Source: CALAGJ01 sp964293305
GTDB taxonomy: Bacteria > Bacteroidota > Bacteroidia > Chitinophagales > Chitinophagaceae
Direction of reading: 5' to 3'
Assembly (NCBI GenBank): GCA_964293305.1
Contig: CAXYYO010000011.1
Coordinates: forward strand, 1 to 64,000
DNA: 64,000 bases
This document shows, piece after piece, positions 34,943 to 44,019 of this stretch (position 1 is the first letter of the stretch; the number at the start of each line of letters is the position of its first letter). The position numbers and the translations under genes are program-made. The notes beneath the pieces were generated by a model. That model saw only the letters and a program-made list of their open reading frames with translations. It was not told the DNA's origin and made no database searches.

Positions 34943-36805
34943 ATGAAAAAGAACATAAATAAACATTTCATCGTATTAGCACTGCTAGCTCTGACCATAG
35001 GATGTAAAAGAGAGCTGTCCGACTTAGAATCTGCAGCATATCCAACAACATCCGCAGTTTTCTTGGACGATTTTACCGGAGACCTTATCTATGCTGCATT
35101 TGGTGGCTCAGATGTAAGAGCATTTCAAGTAGTAAAAGAAGATACTTATGGCGGTTCTGCTGCCGCAATGCGTTTTGATGTGCCGGATGAAAATAGCCCA
35201 AAAGGCGCATTTGCAGGAGGTGCATTCTTTAGCAGAACAGGAAGGGACCTCACGGGATACAATGCACTTACATTTTATGTAAGAGCATCACAACCGGTAA
35301 ATATTGGTGTAGTTGGATTTGGTAATGATTTTGGCGAATCAAAATATGTAACTTCCATTAGTGGGGTACCTGCAAATACAAACTGGCAGAAGGTAATTAT
35401 TCCAATTCCAGACGCTTCAAAACTTTCTGCGGAAAGAGGTTTGTTTTATATTTCAGCAGGTGCATTAAATGGAAGAGGTTATACCATTTGGGTGGATGAA
35501 TTACAATTTGAAAACCTTTCAAATCTTTCACCTGTTACAGGTCTGATTGCATTGGGTAAGGATAGTGTAATAAATGGTGCAGAAAATGAAAGCACATATA
35601 GCACTGGCGCTTTTCAAGCAAGCGCTAATTTACCTTCAGGTATCAACCAAGTTGTAAATACTACCGCAAATTTTTTCACTCTAATTGCTTCAAACTCAAG
35701 TGTAGCAAGTGTAACAGAGAACGGTATAATTACAGTACTTGATTCAGGTCAATCCATCATCACTGCAAAACTTGGTGATCAAGACGCAAAAGGTAGCATT
35801 ACTATCAATGGTGTTGGTGCGGGAATAAAGCCTGCCACAATTGCTCCTGTGCCTTCTTATGATCCGGCAAATGTCATATCAATGTATTCAAATGTTTATC
35901 CAAATGAACCGATAGATACTTGGAATACAAGATGGTTGTATTCTACTGCTGAAAATGATTTCATCAGCCTATATGGTGATGATGTAATCAAATACAGAAG
36001 TTTGAATTTTGTAGGTATAGAATTTACATCCCAACCAATAGATGCTACTGAAATGACAAATTTCCGTATGAATATATGGACACCAGACCCTACTAATTTA
36101 CCAAATAATTTTAAAGTATTGTTAGTTGATTTTGGTGCAAATGGTGTGTTTGGCGGAGGTGATGATGCATCCTCGGAGCTTACATTTACAAGTCCTCTAT
36201 TAGTAACAAATAATTGGGTTACTATTGATGTGCCATTAAGTAGTTTTACTACATTAACTACAAGAGCACATTTAGCACAGTTAGTACTTTCAGGTACTTT
36301 ACCAAACGTTTTTGTAGACAACGTATTGTTCCATAAAATTTCATCAGAACCTACAGTTGCTGCACCTGTTCCAACTTATAATTCAGCAGACCTATTATCC
36401 ATTTTAAGTGATAGTTATACAAATCTGGCTGGAACAGATTTCAATCCAAATTGGGGTCAGGCTACTGTAGTTTCTCAAAAACCTATTGCAGGAAATAATA
36501 CACTTGTATATAAAGGATTAAACTATCAAGGTACACAGTTTGCCTCTGCACAAAATGTATCCGATAAAACATATCTGCACCTTGACTATTATACTACAAA
36601 TTCAACCAGTTTGAAAGTATATTTGATTAGTGCAGGTCCTGCGGAAAAACCCTATACACTCACAGTGCCATCAGGGTCTGGATGGAGAAGCGTTGATATA
36701 CCGTTATCATCATTTGCACCCACCGTGGATTTAACCAAGGTGATACAGATGAAATTTGATGGCAATGGAGATATTTACCTAGACAATATCTTATTTAGAA
36801 AATAA
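34943..36805 (+). CDS. Surface lipoprotein with beta-glucan-type carbohydrate-binding modules
   Basis: 620 residues. The lipobox LTIGC puts the lipidated cysteine at residue 21. There are four modules. A CBM11-like jelly-roll (about 40-190; ALTFYVRASQPVNIGVVGFG ... TIWVDELQFENL) is followed by an Ig-like BIG2 domain (about 200-295; SSVASVTENGIITVL). Two copies of a second binding module complete it (about 305-455 and 460-620; each with 'DVISxxSxxYxN', 'DTW/FNPNW', 'GIEF', 'VFVDNVLF/IYLDNILF'). No catalytic site is seen. It probably captures the polymer on the cell surface, the role SusD-like proteins play elsewhere. The same architecture recurs in the T9SS protein at the end of the locus. Between the GH-barrel gene and GH16 in one operon. 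Confidence 0.7.
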   Translation: MKKNINKHFIVLALLALTIGCKRELSDLESAAYPTTSAVFLDDFTGDLIYAAFGGSDVRAFQVVKEDTYGGSAAAMRFDVPDENSPKGAFAGGAFFSRTGRDLTGYNALTFYVRASQPVNIGVVGFGNDFGESKYVTSISGVPANTNWQKVIIPIPDASKLSAERGLFYISAGALNGRGYTIWVDELQFENLSNLSPVTGLIALGKDSVINGAENESTYSTGAFQASANLPSGINQVVNTTANFFTLIASNSSVASVTENGIITVLDSGQSIITAKLGDQDAKGSITINGVGAGIKPATIAPVPSYDPANVISMYSNVYPNEPIDTWNTRWLYSTAENDFISLYGDDVIKYRSLNFVGIEFTSQPIDATEMTNFRMNIWTPDPTNLPNNFKVLLVDFGANGVFGGGDDASSELTFTSPLLVTNNWVTIDVPLSSFTTLTTRAHLAQLVLSGTLPNVFVDNVLFHKISSEPTVAAPVPTYNSADLLSILSDSYTNLAGTDFNPNWGQATVVSQKPIAGNNTLVYKGLNYQGTQFASAQNVSDKTYLHLDYYTTNSTSLKVYLISAGPAEKPYTLTVPSGSGWRSVDIPLSSFAPTVDLTKVIQMKFDGNGDIYLDNILFRK

Positions 36806-36832
36806 TTTTCATCATAGCAAATAATCATTCAA

Positions 36833-37675
36833 ATGAAAGCAATTTATAAAATTTTTAATCGTACACATGCACTACAATATACATTATTGTTTGCATTAGT
36901 TGGCTTATTTTCAAACTGTAAAAAAGAAAGCAAACAAACATTACTTGAAAGATCATACAAATTAGTGTGGAGTGATGATTTTGATGGAATAGCTGGCACG
37001 GCCCCTGATGGTGCAAAATGGACTTATGATATCGGTGCAGGGGGTTGGGGAAATCAAGAGTTACAGTATTATAGTAATAGTACAGAAAACGTATCTCATG
37101 ATGGATTTGGCAACTTACTTATAACAGCTACAAACAAAGGTACTGGTGGTGCTCCATTCACTTCTGGGCGAATAAAAACACAAGGTTTGTTTGGCCAAGC
37201 TTATGGAAGAATTGAGGCAAGATTAAAAACTCCGTCTGGCCCAGGTATTTGGCCTGCTTTCTGGATGCTTGGTGAAGATATCACAACAAATCCATGGCCG
37301 GCATGTGGGGAAATAGATATCATGGAATTAAGGGGTCAAGAGCCATATATCATAAATGGTACTTTACATGGTCCCGGCTATTCTGGTGGCAATTCTGTAA
37401 CAAAAACATATACACTTACAGAAGGCAGATTTGATACAGACTATCACATTTATGCCGTAGAATGGGGCACAGACTATATTGATTTCTTTGTGGATGATTA
37501 TTTATATAATCGTCTTACCCCAGCTGATCTTGCAGGTGAGTGGGTGTATAATAAACCATTCTTTTTAATTTTAAATATAGCAGTGGGCGGTACTTATGTT
37601 GGCTTCCCCACTTCAGGCACATCATTCCCTCAATCTATGGTTATAGACTATGTAAGGGTTTATGATGAACAATAA
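36833..37675 (+). CDS. GH16 endo-beta-1,3-glucanase (laminarinase-like) lipoprotein
   Basis: 280 residues with a lipobox ending at Cys29 (GLFSNC). GH16 catalytic signature EIDIME: nucleophile Glu160, Asp162 and acid/base Glu165. Other landmarks are 'GNQELQYYSNSTENV', 'GLFGQAYGRIEARLKTPSGPGIWPAFWML' and 'PFFLILNIAVGG'. The methionine between Asp and Glu (DIMEL) is typical of the laminarinase-type group. It should cut internal beta-1,3 linkages at the cell surface. It is the last gene of block A, ended by a terminator. Confidence 0.92.
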   Translation: MKAIYKIFNRTHALQYTLLFALVGLFSNCKKESKQTLLERSYKLVWSDDFDGIAGTAPDGAKWTYDIGAGGWGNQELQYYSNSTENVSHDGFGNLLITATNKGTGGAPFTSGRIKTQGLFGQAYGRIEARLKTPSGPGIWPAFWMLGEDITTNPWPACGEIDIMELRGQEPYIINGTLHGPGYSGGNSVTKTYTLTEGRFDTDYHIYAVEWGTDYIDFFVDDYLYNRLTPADLAGEWVYNKPFFLILNIAVGGTYVGFPTSGTSFPQSMVIDYVRVYDEQ

Positions 37676-37692
37676 ATCCTGTTAAAAACTTT

Positions 37693-37726
37693 AGGAGTTG
37701 ATAAGATACTTTTCAACTCCTTTTTT
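37693..37726 (+). terminator. Rho-independent terminator between blocks A and B
   Basis: A nine-base-pair stem aggagttga / tcaactcct with an 11-base loop, followed by a T run. It sits after GH16 and before the phosphorylase gene and divides the locus into two transcription units, or attenuates read-through. Confidence 0.85.
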
Positions 37727-37803
37727 ATGAATTAATTTTTCAACCCTATTCTCTTAACTATCTCTTCTCTAACAAAAATTACACTGACGAATATTAATTG
37801 TAC

Positions 37804-40800
37804 ATGACCACTACGATGCTTGAAACAGTTGAAATAAACAACGAAGCGTTTTTTAAAATTTCTGATACGGATGCTATGCGCCCATTCTTTATGAGCATTG
37901 TGAGCAATTCGGATCATTGGATGTTTGTATCTAGCAATGGAGGAATTTCCGCAGGAAGAAAAAATCCTGACAATGCATTCTTCCCTTATTATACAGATGA
38001 TAAAATAACCGAGCATGCAGAAAACACAGGCAGCAAAACGATATTTCAAATCAGTAAAGGAGGCACTACCTATTTATGGGAGCCATTTTCCAATCGGGGC
38101 GAAGGCCGTTATGATATTACCAGAAATATTTATCAAAATAAGTGGACAAATAAGGTACTCTTTGAAGAAATAAATCTTGACCTTCATCTTACATTCCAAT
38201 ATGAATGGAACAGTAGTAATCTATTTGGATTTGTAAAACAATCTAGGTTATTTAATAACTCCACTGAAACCATAGATGTAAAATTGGTAGATGGTTTTCA
38301 GAATATCATTCCAGCTGGTGTACCCTGCGATTTACAAACAAAAACCAGTAATCTGGCTGATGCTTATAAACGGTCAGAACTACTGCCAGCATTGGGTATT
38401 GGCATTTTTGCATTGAGTGCAATCATAGTTGATAAAGCTGAACCAGCAGAAGCACTTAAAGCAAATATTGCATGGAGTGTAGGTTTAGATAATGCGGTTT
38501 ATCTTCTTTCCCCCAACCAACTCAAAGCTTTCAGACAAAATCAAAATATATATCAAGAAGAGGATATAAAAGGAGAGAAGGGAAGCTATTTGGTAGTAAG
38601 TAATTTATCCCTTGAAGCAGGAGTACAAAAGCACTGGATGGTGATTGGTAACCTGAACCAAAATCATTCCGCGTTAGCGGCATTGTCAAACCAAATTTCT
38701 ACTGACAATGATCTGAAACATAAAATACTTGCAGATATTGAAGCGGGTACACATCAGTTAAAACAGTTGACTGGAGCGGCAGACAGTTTTCAATATACCG
38801 CTGATAAACTAAATGATACTAGGCATTTTTCCAATGTATTATTCAATATAATGCGTGGGGGTATCTTTGACAATAATTATCAAATACACAAAAAAGATTT
38901 TTTACAATATCTCCAAAAAGCAAATAAAATAGTATATCAAACTGTACAACCTGAGTTATCAAATCTTGCGGATGAATTTTCACTTTTTGGATTAAAAAAT
39001 ATTGCAGCAGCTTCGTTAAATCCTGATTTTATTAGACTGGCCACAGAATATCTGCCTCTAAAATTTAGCCGCAGACATGGTGACCCAAGTAGACCATGGA
39101 ACCAGTTTTCAATAAATATTAAAAACGAAAATGATGGGTCAGAAATATTAGATTATCAGGGTAATTGGCGAGACCTATTTCAAAATTGGGAGGCACTGGC
39201 CTACTCCTATCCCTCTTTTATTGAAGGCATGATTTCTAAGTTTTTAAATGCCACTACTTTTGAAGGGTATAATCCATATCGTGTTACAAAAGATGGCTTT
39301 GACTGGGAAACGATAGAACCTGATAATCCCTGGAGTTATATTGGCTACTGGGGCGATCATCAAATTATTTATTTATTAAAATTTTTAGAATTTTCAGAAC
39401 AACTGGATGCAGGTTCAATATCAAAAATGTTGGCAAAAAGGAATTTTGTATATGCCAATGTGCCTTATAAAATTAAGGCATATCAAGACATTGTAAAGCA
39501 TCCAAAAGACACTATCGAATTTGATCACCTTAATGAGAAAAATATACATGTAAGGATACAAGCAATGGGAGCAGACGGGGCATTGCTACAAAATCTTTCC
39601 GGTGAAATATATCGGGTAAATTTCCTAGAGAAAATACTGGCAACGCTACTCTCAAAATTATCGAATTTTATACCGGAAGCTGGCATTTGGATGAATACAC
39701 AAAGGCCAGAAGGGAATGATGCCAACAATGCATTAGTGGGCAATGGAGTATCCATGGTTACTCTATGCTATCTCCGAAGATTTTTAAAATTTTTACAGCC
39801 TGTACTTGCCAATATTGCAAAGCAAAATATTCCAATATCAAAAGAGCTTTATACGCTCTTTAATGATCTATCAAATATCTTTTCAAACAACCTAACATTA
39901 CTCTCTGCGCCTATTTCTGATAAGGATAGAAAAATCATAACTGATGCATTGGGTGAAGCAGGAAGTGCATATCGAATCCAGATTTATGAGCATGGTTTTT
40001 CTGCTGAAATGAAGGAAGTATCCGGTGCTGAACTCATTTCACTTGTTAATCATTCAATACAATTTGCAGAGCACACAATAAGAGCTAATAAAAGAAAGGA
40101 TGGTTTATATCATGCCTACAATCTTTTGAGTTTTGATGGAGAAGCAGTTCGCATTGCTTACCTCAGTGAAATGTTAGAAGGGCAGGTGGCTGTGCTAAGT
40201 TCAGGTCTGCTTTCTCCAAAAGAAAATGCTGAAGTATTAGAAGCATTAAAGAATAGTGCATTATACAGAGCAGAGCAAAACAGCTATATCCTATATCCCA
40301 ATAAATCATTACTAAAATTTTCAGAAAGAAATACGATACCCAATACAGCTGTACAAAATTCAGAGCTACTTAAGAAACTATTAAATGACAATAGTACGGC
40401 TATCCTAGAAAAAGATATAAATGGCCAGTATCATTTCAATGGCAATTTTAAAAATGCAGGCGATTTATTGATTGGTTTAAATAGACTAAGTGCAAAATAT
40501 CAATTGCTTGTAGCCAAGGAAAAAAGCATTGTTCTACAAATATTTGAAGACGTTTTCAATCACAAAGAATTTACTGGAAGGTCGGGTACATTCTATGGTT
40601 ATGAAGGCTTGGGTTCTATATACTGGCATATGGTTTCAAAATTGGGAGTGGCGGCTATGGAAGTTTGTTTGCAGGCCATTCAAGATAATGCAGATGGGGA
40701 GATTGTATCAAAACTCATTGCTCAGTATTATGATGTAAAAGCCGGAATTGGTGTGCACAAATCTCCACAGGTTTTTGGAGCATTTCCTATTACTCCTTAT

Positions 40801-41223
40801 TCGCATACGCCTTTTAATAAAGGTGCACAACAACCGGGCATGACTGGTCAGGTAAAAGAAGATATTTTATGCCGCATTGGCGAACTTGGTATAAAACTTA
40901 AAGATGGTTATCTCAAATTTGAACCACGATTATTATTTGCAGCCGAATTTTTGACACCTAAAAGTACCGCTACATTTGTACTTTCTGATGGTAGTATAAA
41001 AGAGATTTCAATGCCAGAAAATAGTTTGGCTTTTTCTATTTGTCAGCTGCCTGTTATCTATACAAAATCCCAACAAAATAAAATAGAAGTACATCATTCA
41101 AATGGTGCCATAGAATCATTTGAAGGTAATACATTGAATGCAGATATCAGTACTAAGATCTTTCAAAGAACTGGAGAAATTATTACACTCATTGTTCACA
41201 TCAATACAGACATTTTGCGATAA
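37804..41223 (+). CDS. GH94-superfamily beta-1,3-glucan phosphorylase (GH149/GH161-like)
   Basis: About 1139 residues without signal peptide, so cytoplasmic. An N-terminal beta-sandwich (about 1-300) is followed by a linker and a long (alpha/alpha)6 barrel. Motifs include 'RHGDPSRPWNQFSI' near 423, 'YQGNWRDLFQNWEAL' at about 451-465, 'DNPWSYIGYWGDHQIIYLLKF' at about 506-526, and 'RPEGNDANNALVGNG' near 637. Size and motifs fit the large beta-1,3-oligoglucan phosphorylases (GH149 or GH161) better than ordinary cellobiose phosphorylases. It would convert beta-1,3-glucan oligomers and phosphate into glucose 1-phosphate and a shortened chain. It starts block B; its stop overlaps the next start (TAATG). 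The start could also be the ATG four codons later. The family split is from memory and not verified. Confidence 0.75.
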   Translation: MTTTMLETVEINNEAFFKISDTDAMRPFFMSIVSNSDHWMFVSSNGGISAGRKNPDNAFFPYYTDDKITEHAENTGSKTIFQISKGGTTYLWEPFSNRGEGRYDITRNIYQNKWTNKVLFEEINLDLHLTFQYEWNSSNLFGFVKQSRLFNNSTETIDVKLVDGFQNIIPAGVPCDLQTKTSNLADAYKRSELLPALGIGIFALSAIIVDKAEPAEALKANIAWSVGLDNAVYLLSPNQLKAFRQNQNIYQEEDIKGEKGSYLVVSNLSLEAGVQKHWMVIGNLNQNHSALAALSNQISTDNDLKHKILADIEAGTHQLKQLTGAADSFQYTADKLNDTRHFSNVLFNIMRGGIFDNNYQIHKKDFLQYLQKANKIVYQTVQPELSNLADEFSLFGLKNIAAASLNPDFIRLATEYLPLKFSRRHGDPSRPWNQFSINIKNENDGSEILDYQGNWRDLFQNWEALAYSYPSFIEGMISKFLNATTFEGYNPYRVTKDGFDWETIEPDNPWSYIGYWGDHQIIYLLKFLEFSEQLDAGSISKMLAKRNFVYANVPYKIKAYQDIVKHPKDTIEFDHLNEKNIHVRIQAMGADGALLQNLSGEIYRVNFLEKILATLLSKLSNFIPEAGIWMNTQRPEGNDANNALVGNGVSMVTLCYLRRFLKFLQPVLANIAKQNIPISKELYTLFNDLSNIFSNNLTLLSAPISDKDRKIITDALGEAGSAYRIQIYEHGFSAEMKEVSGAELISLVNHSIQFAEHTIRANKRKDGLYHAYNLLSFDGEAVRIAYLSEMLEGQVAVLSSGLLSPKENAEVLEALKNSALYRAEQNSYILYPNKSLLKFSERNTIPNTAVQNSELLKKLLNDNSTAILEKDINGQYHFNGNFKNAGDLLIGLNRLSAKYQLLVAKEKSIVLQIFEDVFNHKEFTGRSGTFYGYEGLGSIYWHMVSKLGVAAMEVCLQAIQDNADGEIVSKLIAQYYDVKAGIGVHKSPQVFGAFPITPYSHTPFNKGAQQPGMTGQVKEDILCRIGELGIKLKDGYLKFEPRLLFAAEFLTPKSTATFVLSDGSIKEISMPENSLAFSICQLPVIYTKSQQNKIEVHHSNGAIESFEGNTLNADISTKIFQRTGEIITLIVHINTDILR

Positions 41224-42473
41224 TGAGCAAACTGTCATCCATCATATTAATTTGCATAATGGCCTGCGCTTGCGGCTATGGTTCAAAGATTGATTCTGTA
41301 GAAAGAACGGCTGCAGAAATTTTGGGCGATAAAAACTATCAAGCAATATGTTATGGAGGATACAGATCCACCACAAGAGATGTAGCCCCAACAGTGGCAG
41401 AAATAAAAGAAGATTTAAAAATATTATCCGCACTAAACTTTAAGATTTTAAGAACATACAATGTCTATTTGCCAGAGATAAATAACCTGCTTCAAGCCAT
41501 TGCGGAGCTAAAAAAAGAAATCTCAAATTTTGAAATGTATGTAATGATGGGTACATGGATTGATTGTAAAAATGCATGGACAAGTGCAGCTCCTATTCAT
41601 ACAGAAGAAAGTGATAAAAACGCAACAGAAATAGCAACAGCTGTACAGTTGGCCAATCAATACCCTGATATTGTAAAAATTATTGCCGTAGGCAATGAAG
41701 CAATGGTAAACTGGGCTACAGGATATTATGTTACTCCAGATATCATCCTAAAATGGGTTACCCATTTACAAACACTGAAACAGGAAAATAAGTTGCCAAA
41801 AGATTTATGGATAACTAGTTCTGACAATTTTGCCTCTTGGGGTGGCGGTGGAAATGAATATCATGTACCTGCATTGGAGGCGCTTGTAAAAGCTGTTGAT
41901 TATATATCTGTGCATACCTACCCCATGCATGATACACATTACAACCCTGCCTTTTGGGGCGTAAAAGTATCTGAGCAAAAGCTTAGTAATAAACAGCAGA
42001 TTGATGCTGCTATGCTGCGTGCAAAATGGTATGCAGTAGCACAATATGACAGTGTAGTATCTTACATAAAGTCAATAGGTGTAGAAAAACCTGTACATAT
42101 TGGAGAAACGGGCTGGGCATCAGTATGTAATGAACTGTATGGTCCAAATGGTTCAATGGCTGTGGATGAATACAAATCTGCACAGTATTATCATTTAATA
42201 AGGGACTGGTCAAATGCAAATAATATAAGTTGTTTTTTCTTTGAAGCTTTTGATGAAAGCTGGAAGAATAGTGCAAATCCAATGCATTCAGAAAATCATT
42301 TTGGTTTAATCAATTTACAATCCGAAGCAAAATATGCTCTTTGGCACCAGGTAGATGCAGGAGCGTTAAAAGGCTTAAGTAGAAATGGCATGCCCATTTC
42401 CAAAACATATAATGGTAATGATACCCTTTTATGGAAAGATGTACTAACGCCAAAAAAAATATTAAATGATTAA
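41223..42473 (+). CDS. GH17-like glycosidase, lipoprotein
   Basis: 416 residues. The lipoprotein signal (IILICIMACAC, lipidated cysteine at 15 or 17) is followed by a TIM barrel of the GH17 type. The acid/base is Glu159 in AVGNEAMVNW and the nucleophile Glu295 in IGETGWAS. Supporting motifs are 'LKILRTYN', 'VDYISVHTYPMHDTHY' and 'FFFEAFDESWKNS'. It probably acts on beta-1,3-glucan oligomers in the periplasm or at the surface. One-base overlap with the phosphorylase gene and eight-base overlap with GH30 indicate tight translational coupling. It is closest to the cytoplasmic GH17 at the end of block B (shared AICYxG, VGNEAxVxW, FEAFDExWK). Confidence 0.82.
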   Translation: MSKLSSIILICIMACACGYGSKIDSVERTAAEILGDKNYQAICYGGYRSTTRDVAPTVAEIKEDLKILSALNFKILRTYNVYLPEINNLLQAIAELKKEISNFEMYVMMGTWIDCKNAWTSAAPIHTEESDKNATEIATAVQLANQYPDIVKIIAVGNEAMVNWATGYYVTPDIILKWVTHLQTLKQENKLPKDLWITSSDNFASWGGGGNEYHVPALEALVKAVDYISVHTYPMHDTHYNPAFWGVKVSEQKLSNKQQIDAAMLRAKWYAVAQYDSVVSYIKSIGVEKPVHIGETGWASVCNELYGPNGSMAVDEYKSAQYYHLIRDWSNANNISCFFFEAFDESWKNSANPMHSENHFGLINLQSEAKYALWHQVDAGALKGLSRNGMPISKTYNGNDTLLWKDVLTPKKILND

Positions 42474-44019
42474 AATGCTAAAAGTCCAACACTACCATAA
42501 AAAAATTGTATCGTATTTAATTTTTGTGTTTATGATGATCACTACAATTACAAGCTGCACCGGTAATGAAACATTCACAACAGAAGTATATGAAACAGCT
42601 GCAAATGGTAATGCCTTAACGCTAATCACTGATCAATCTTCAAAGGAAGCACCAATAGAAATAACCATAAACCCAGAAGAAAAATATCAAACCATTACAG
42701 GATTTGGTGGTTCGTTTACACAAGCTACTGCTACCCTGCTCAATCAAATGAGTGATACAAATCGTAAAAAAATTTTAGCAGCATATTTTGGTGATGATGG
42801 TGCAAGATATTCATTAACCAGAACCCATATCAACTCCTGCGATTTCTCTACTCACAATTATGCCTATGCTAATGAGCCCGGAGATACTGCACTCAATAGC
42901 TTTTCCATTGATGAGGATAGAAAAGCATTAATCCCAATAATTAAACAAGCTATGAGCCTTTCAACCGAAGGGTTTAAAATAATATCATCACCTTGGTCAG
43001 CACCACCTTGGATGAAAGATAATAATGATTGGAGAGGTGGAAAACTATTGCCACAATACAACAATACATGGGCCAAGTACTTTGCAAAGTATTTAGATGC
43101 CTATAAAAAAGAGGGTATTGATATATGGGGTATCACTGTAGAAAACGAGCCCTTGGGTAATGGAAAGAATTGGGAAAGTATGGATTTTTCTCCTGAGGAA
43201 ATGACAGCATTTGTAAAAGATTTTCTAGGTCCCTATCTCGAAAACAATGGCCATGCCTCCGTAAAGATTTTAGGCTATGATCAAAACCGTGGGGATGCTT
43301 TAAAACAATGGGCAGATGTAATGTATGCTACTGAATCGTCTTCAAAATATTTTTCAGGAATGGCGGTACATTGGTATGCCAGTACTTATGATGTATTTCC
43401 TGAATCATTACAACATACTTATGAAAAAGCCCCACAAAAATATATCATCAATACAGAGGCTTGCATAGATGCCGATGTACCACATTGGAAAGATGACAAT
43501 TGGTATTGGAGCAAGGAAGCCACAGATTGGGGTTGGGATTGGGCAAGTGAAGCAGAAAAATATTTGCATCCAAAGTATGCCCCAGTATTTCGATATGCCA
43601 ATGATATAATCGGGTGTTTAAACAACAGGGTAGATGGATGGATAGATTGGAATATGGTTTTAGATAAACAGGGTGGCCCAAACTGGTTTAAGAACTGGTG
43701 TACAGCTCCTGTAATTGTAGATACAACCACAGATGAAGTTTATTTTACACCACTATTTTATACCCTTTCCCATTTTAGTAAATTCATAAGACCCGGTGCT
43801 GTAAGAATTGGGTTCACAAATCAAGATAGTTCATTACAAGTTACTGCTGCGCAGAATCCGGATGGCTCCATGGCCATTGTACTTTTTAACCCAACAGAAA
43901 ACGATAAAAATTATAATATCACCTTCGGTGAAAAAAAAATAGCTAGCATCATTCACGGAAAAGCAATACAAACCGTAGTCATAAAAAAATCAAATCAAAC
44001 AAGCAATGACAAAAAGTAA
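42466..44019 (+). CDS. GH30 family glucosidase/beta-1,6-glucanase, lipoprotein
   Basis: 517 residues. The lipobox TITSC has its cysteine at residue 31. GH30 barrel: 'YQTITGFGGSFTQATATLLNQM' near 75, 'SPWSAPPWMKDNNDWRGGKL' near 185, acid/base Glu228 in VENEP, and nucleophile Glu331 in NTEAC. The C-terminal beta-sandwich wraps up near 'GSMAIVLFNPTEND'. Members close to this are beta-glucosidases or endo-beta-1,6-glucanases. Beside GH16 and GH17, removal of beta-1,6 side branches of laminarin-type glucan is the likely job. It overlaps the following MFS gene by 14 bases. Confidence 0.9.
   Translation: MIKMLKVQHYHKKIVSYLIFVFMMITTITSCTGNETFTTEVYETAANGNALTLITDQSSKEAPIEITINPEEKYQTITGFGGSFTQATATLLNQMSDTNRKKILAAYFGDDGARYSLTRTHINSCDFSTHNYAYANEPGDTALNSFSIDEDRKALIPIIKQAMSLSTEGFKIISSPWSAPPWMKDNNDWRGGKLLPQYNNTWAKYFAKYLDAYKKEGIDIWGITVENEPLGNGKNWESMDFSPEEMTAFVKDFLGPYLENNGHASVKILGYDQNRGDALKQWADVMYATESSSKYFSGMAVHWYASTYDVFPESLQHTYEKAPQKYIINTEACIDADVPHWKDDNWYWSKEATDWGWDWASEAEKYLHPKYAPVFRYANDIIGCLNNRVDGWIDWNMVLDKQGGPNWFKNWCTAPVIVDTTTDEVYFTPLFYTLSHFSKFIRPGAVRIGFTNQDSSLQVTAAQNPDGSMAIVLFNPTENDKNYNITFGEKKIASIIHGKAIQTVVIKKSNQTSNDKK

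Noticed and set aside
34943..36805. Considered a SusD-like or SusE-like protein
   Set aside because: There is no TPR-helical SusD fold; the sequence is made of beta-sandwich binding modules and a BIG2 domain.
37804..41223. Possibility that the locus makes cyclic beta-glucan (NdvB-like)
   Set aside because: There is no GT2/GT84 glucan synthase domain; all other genes are degradative or transport.
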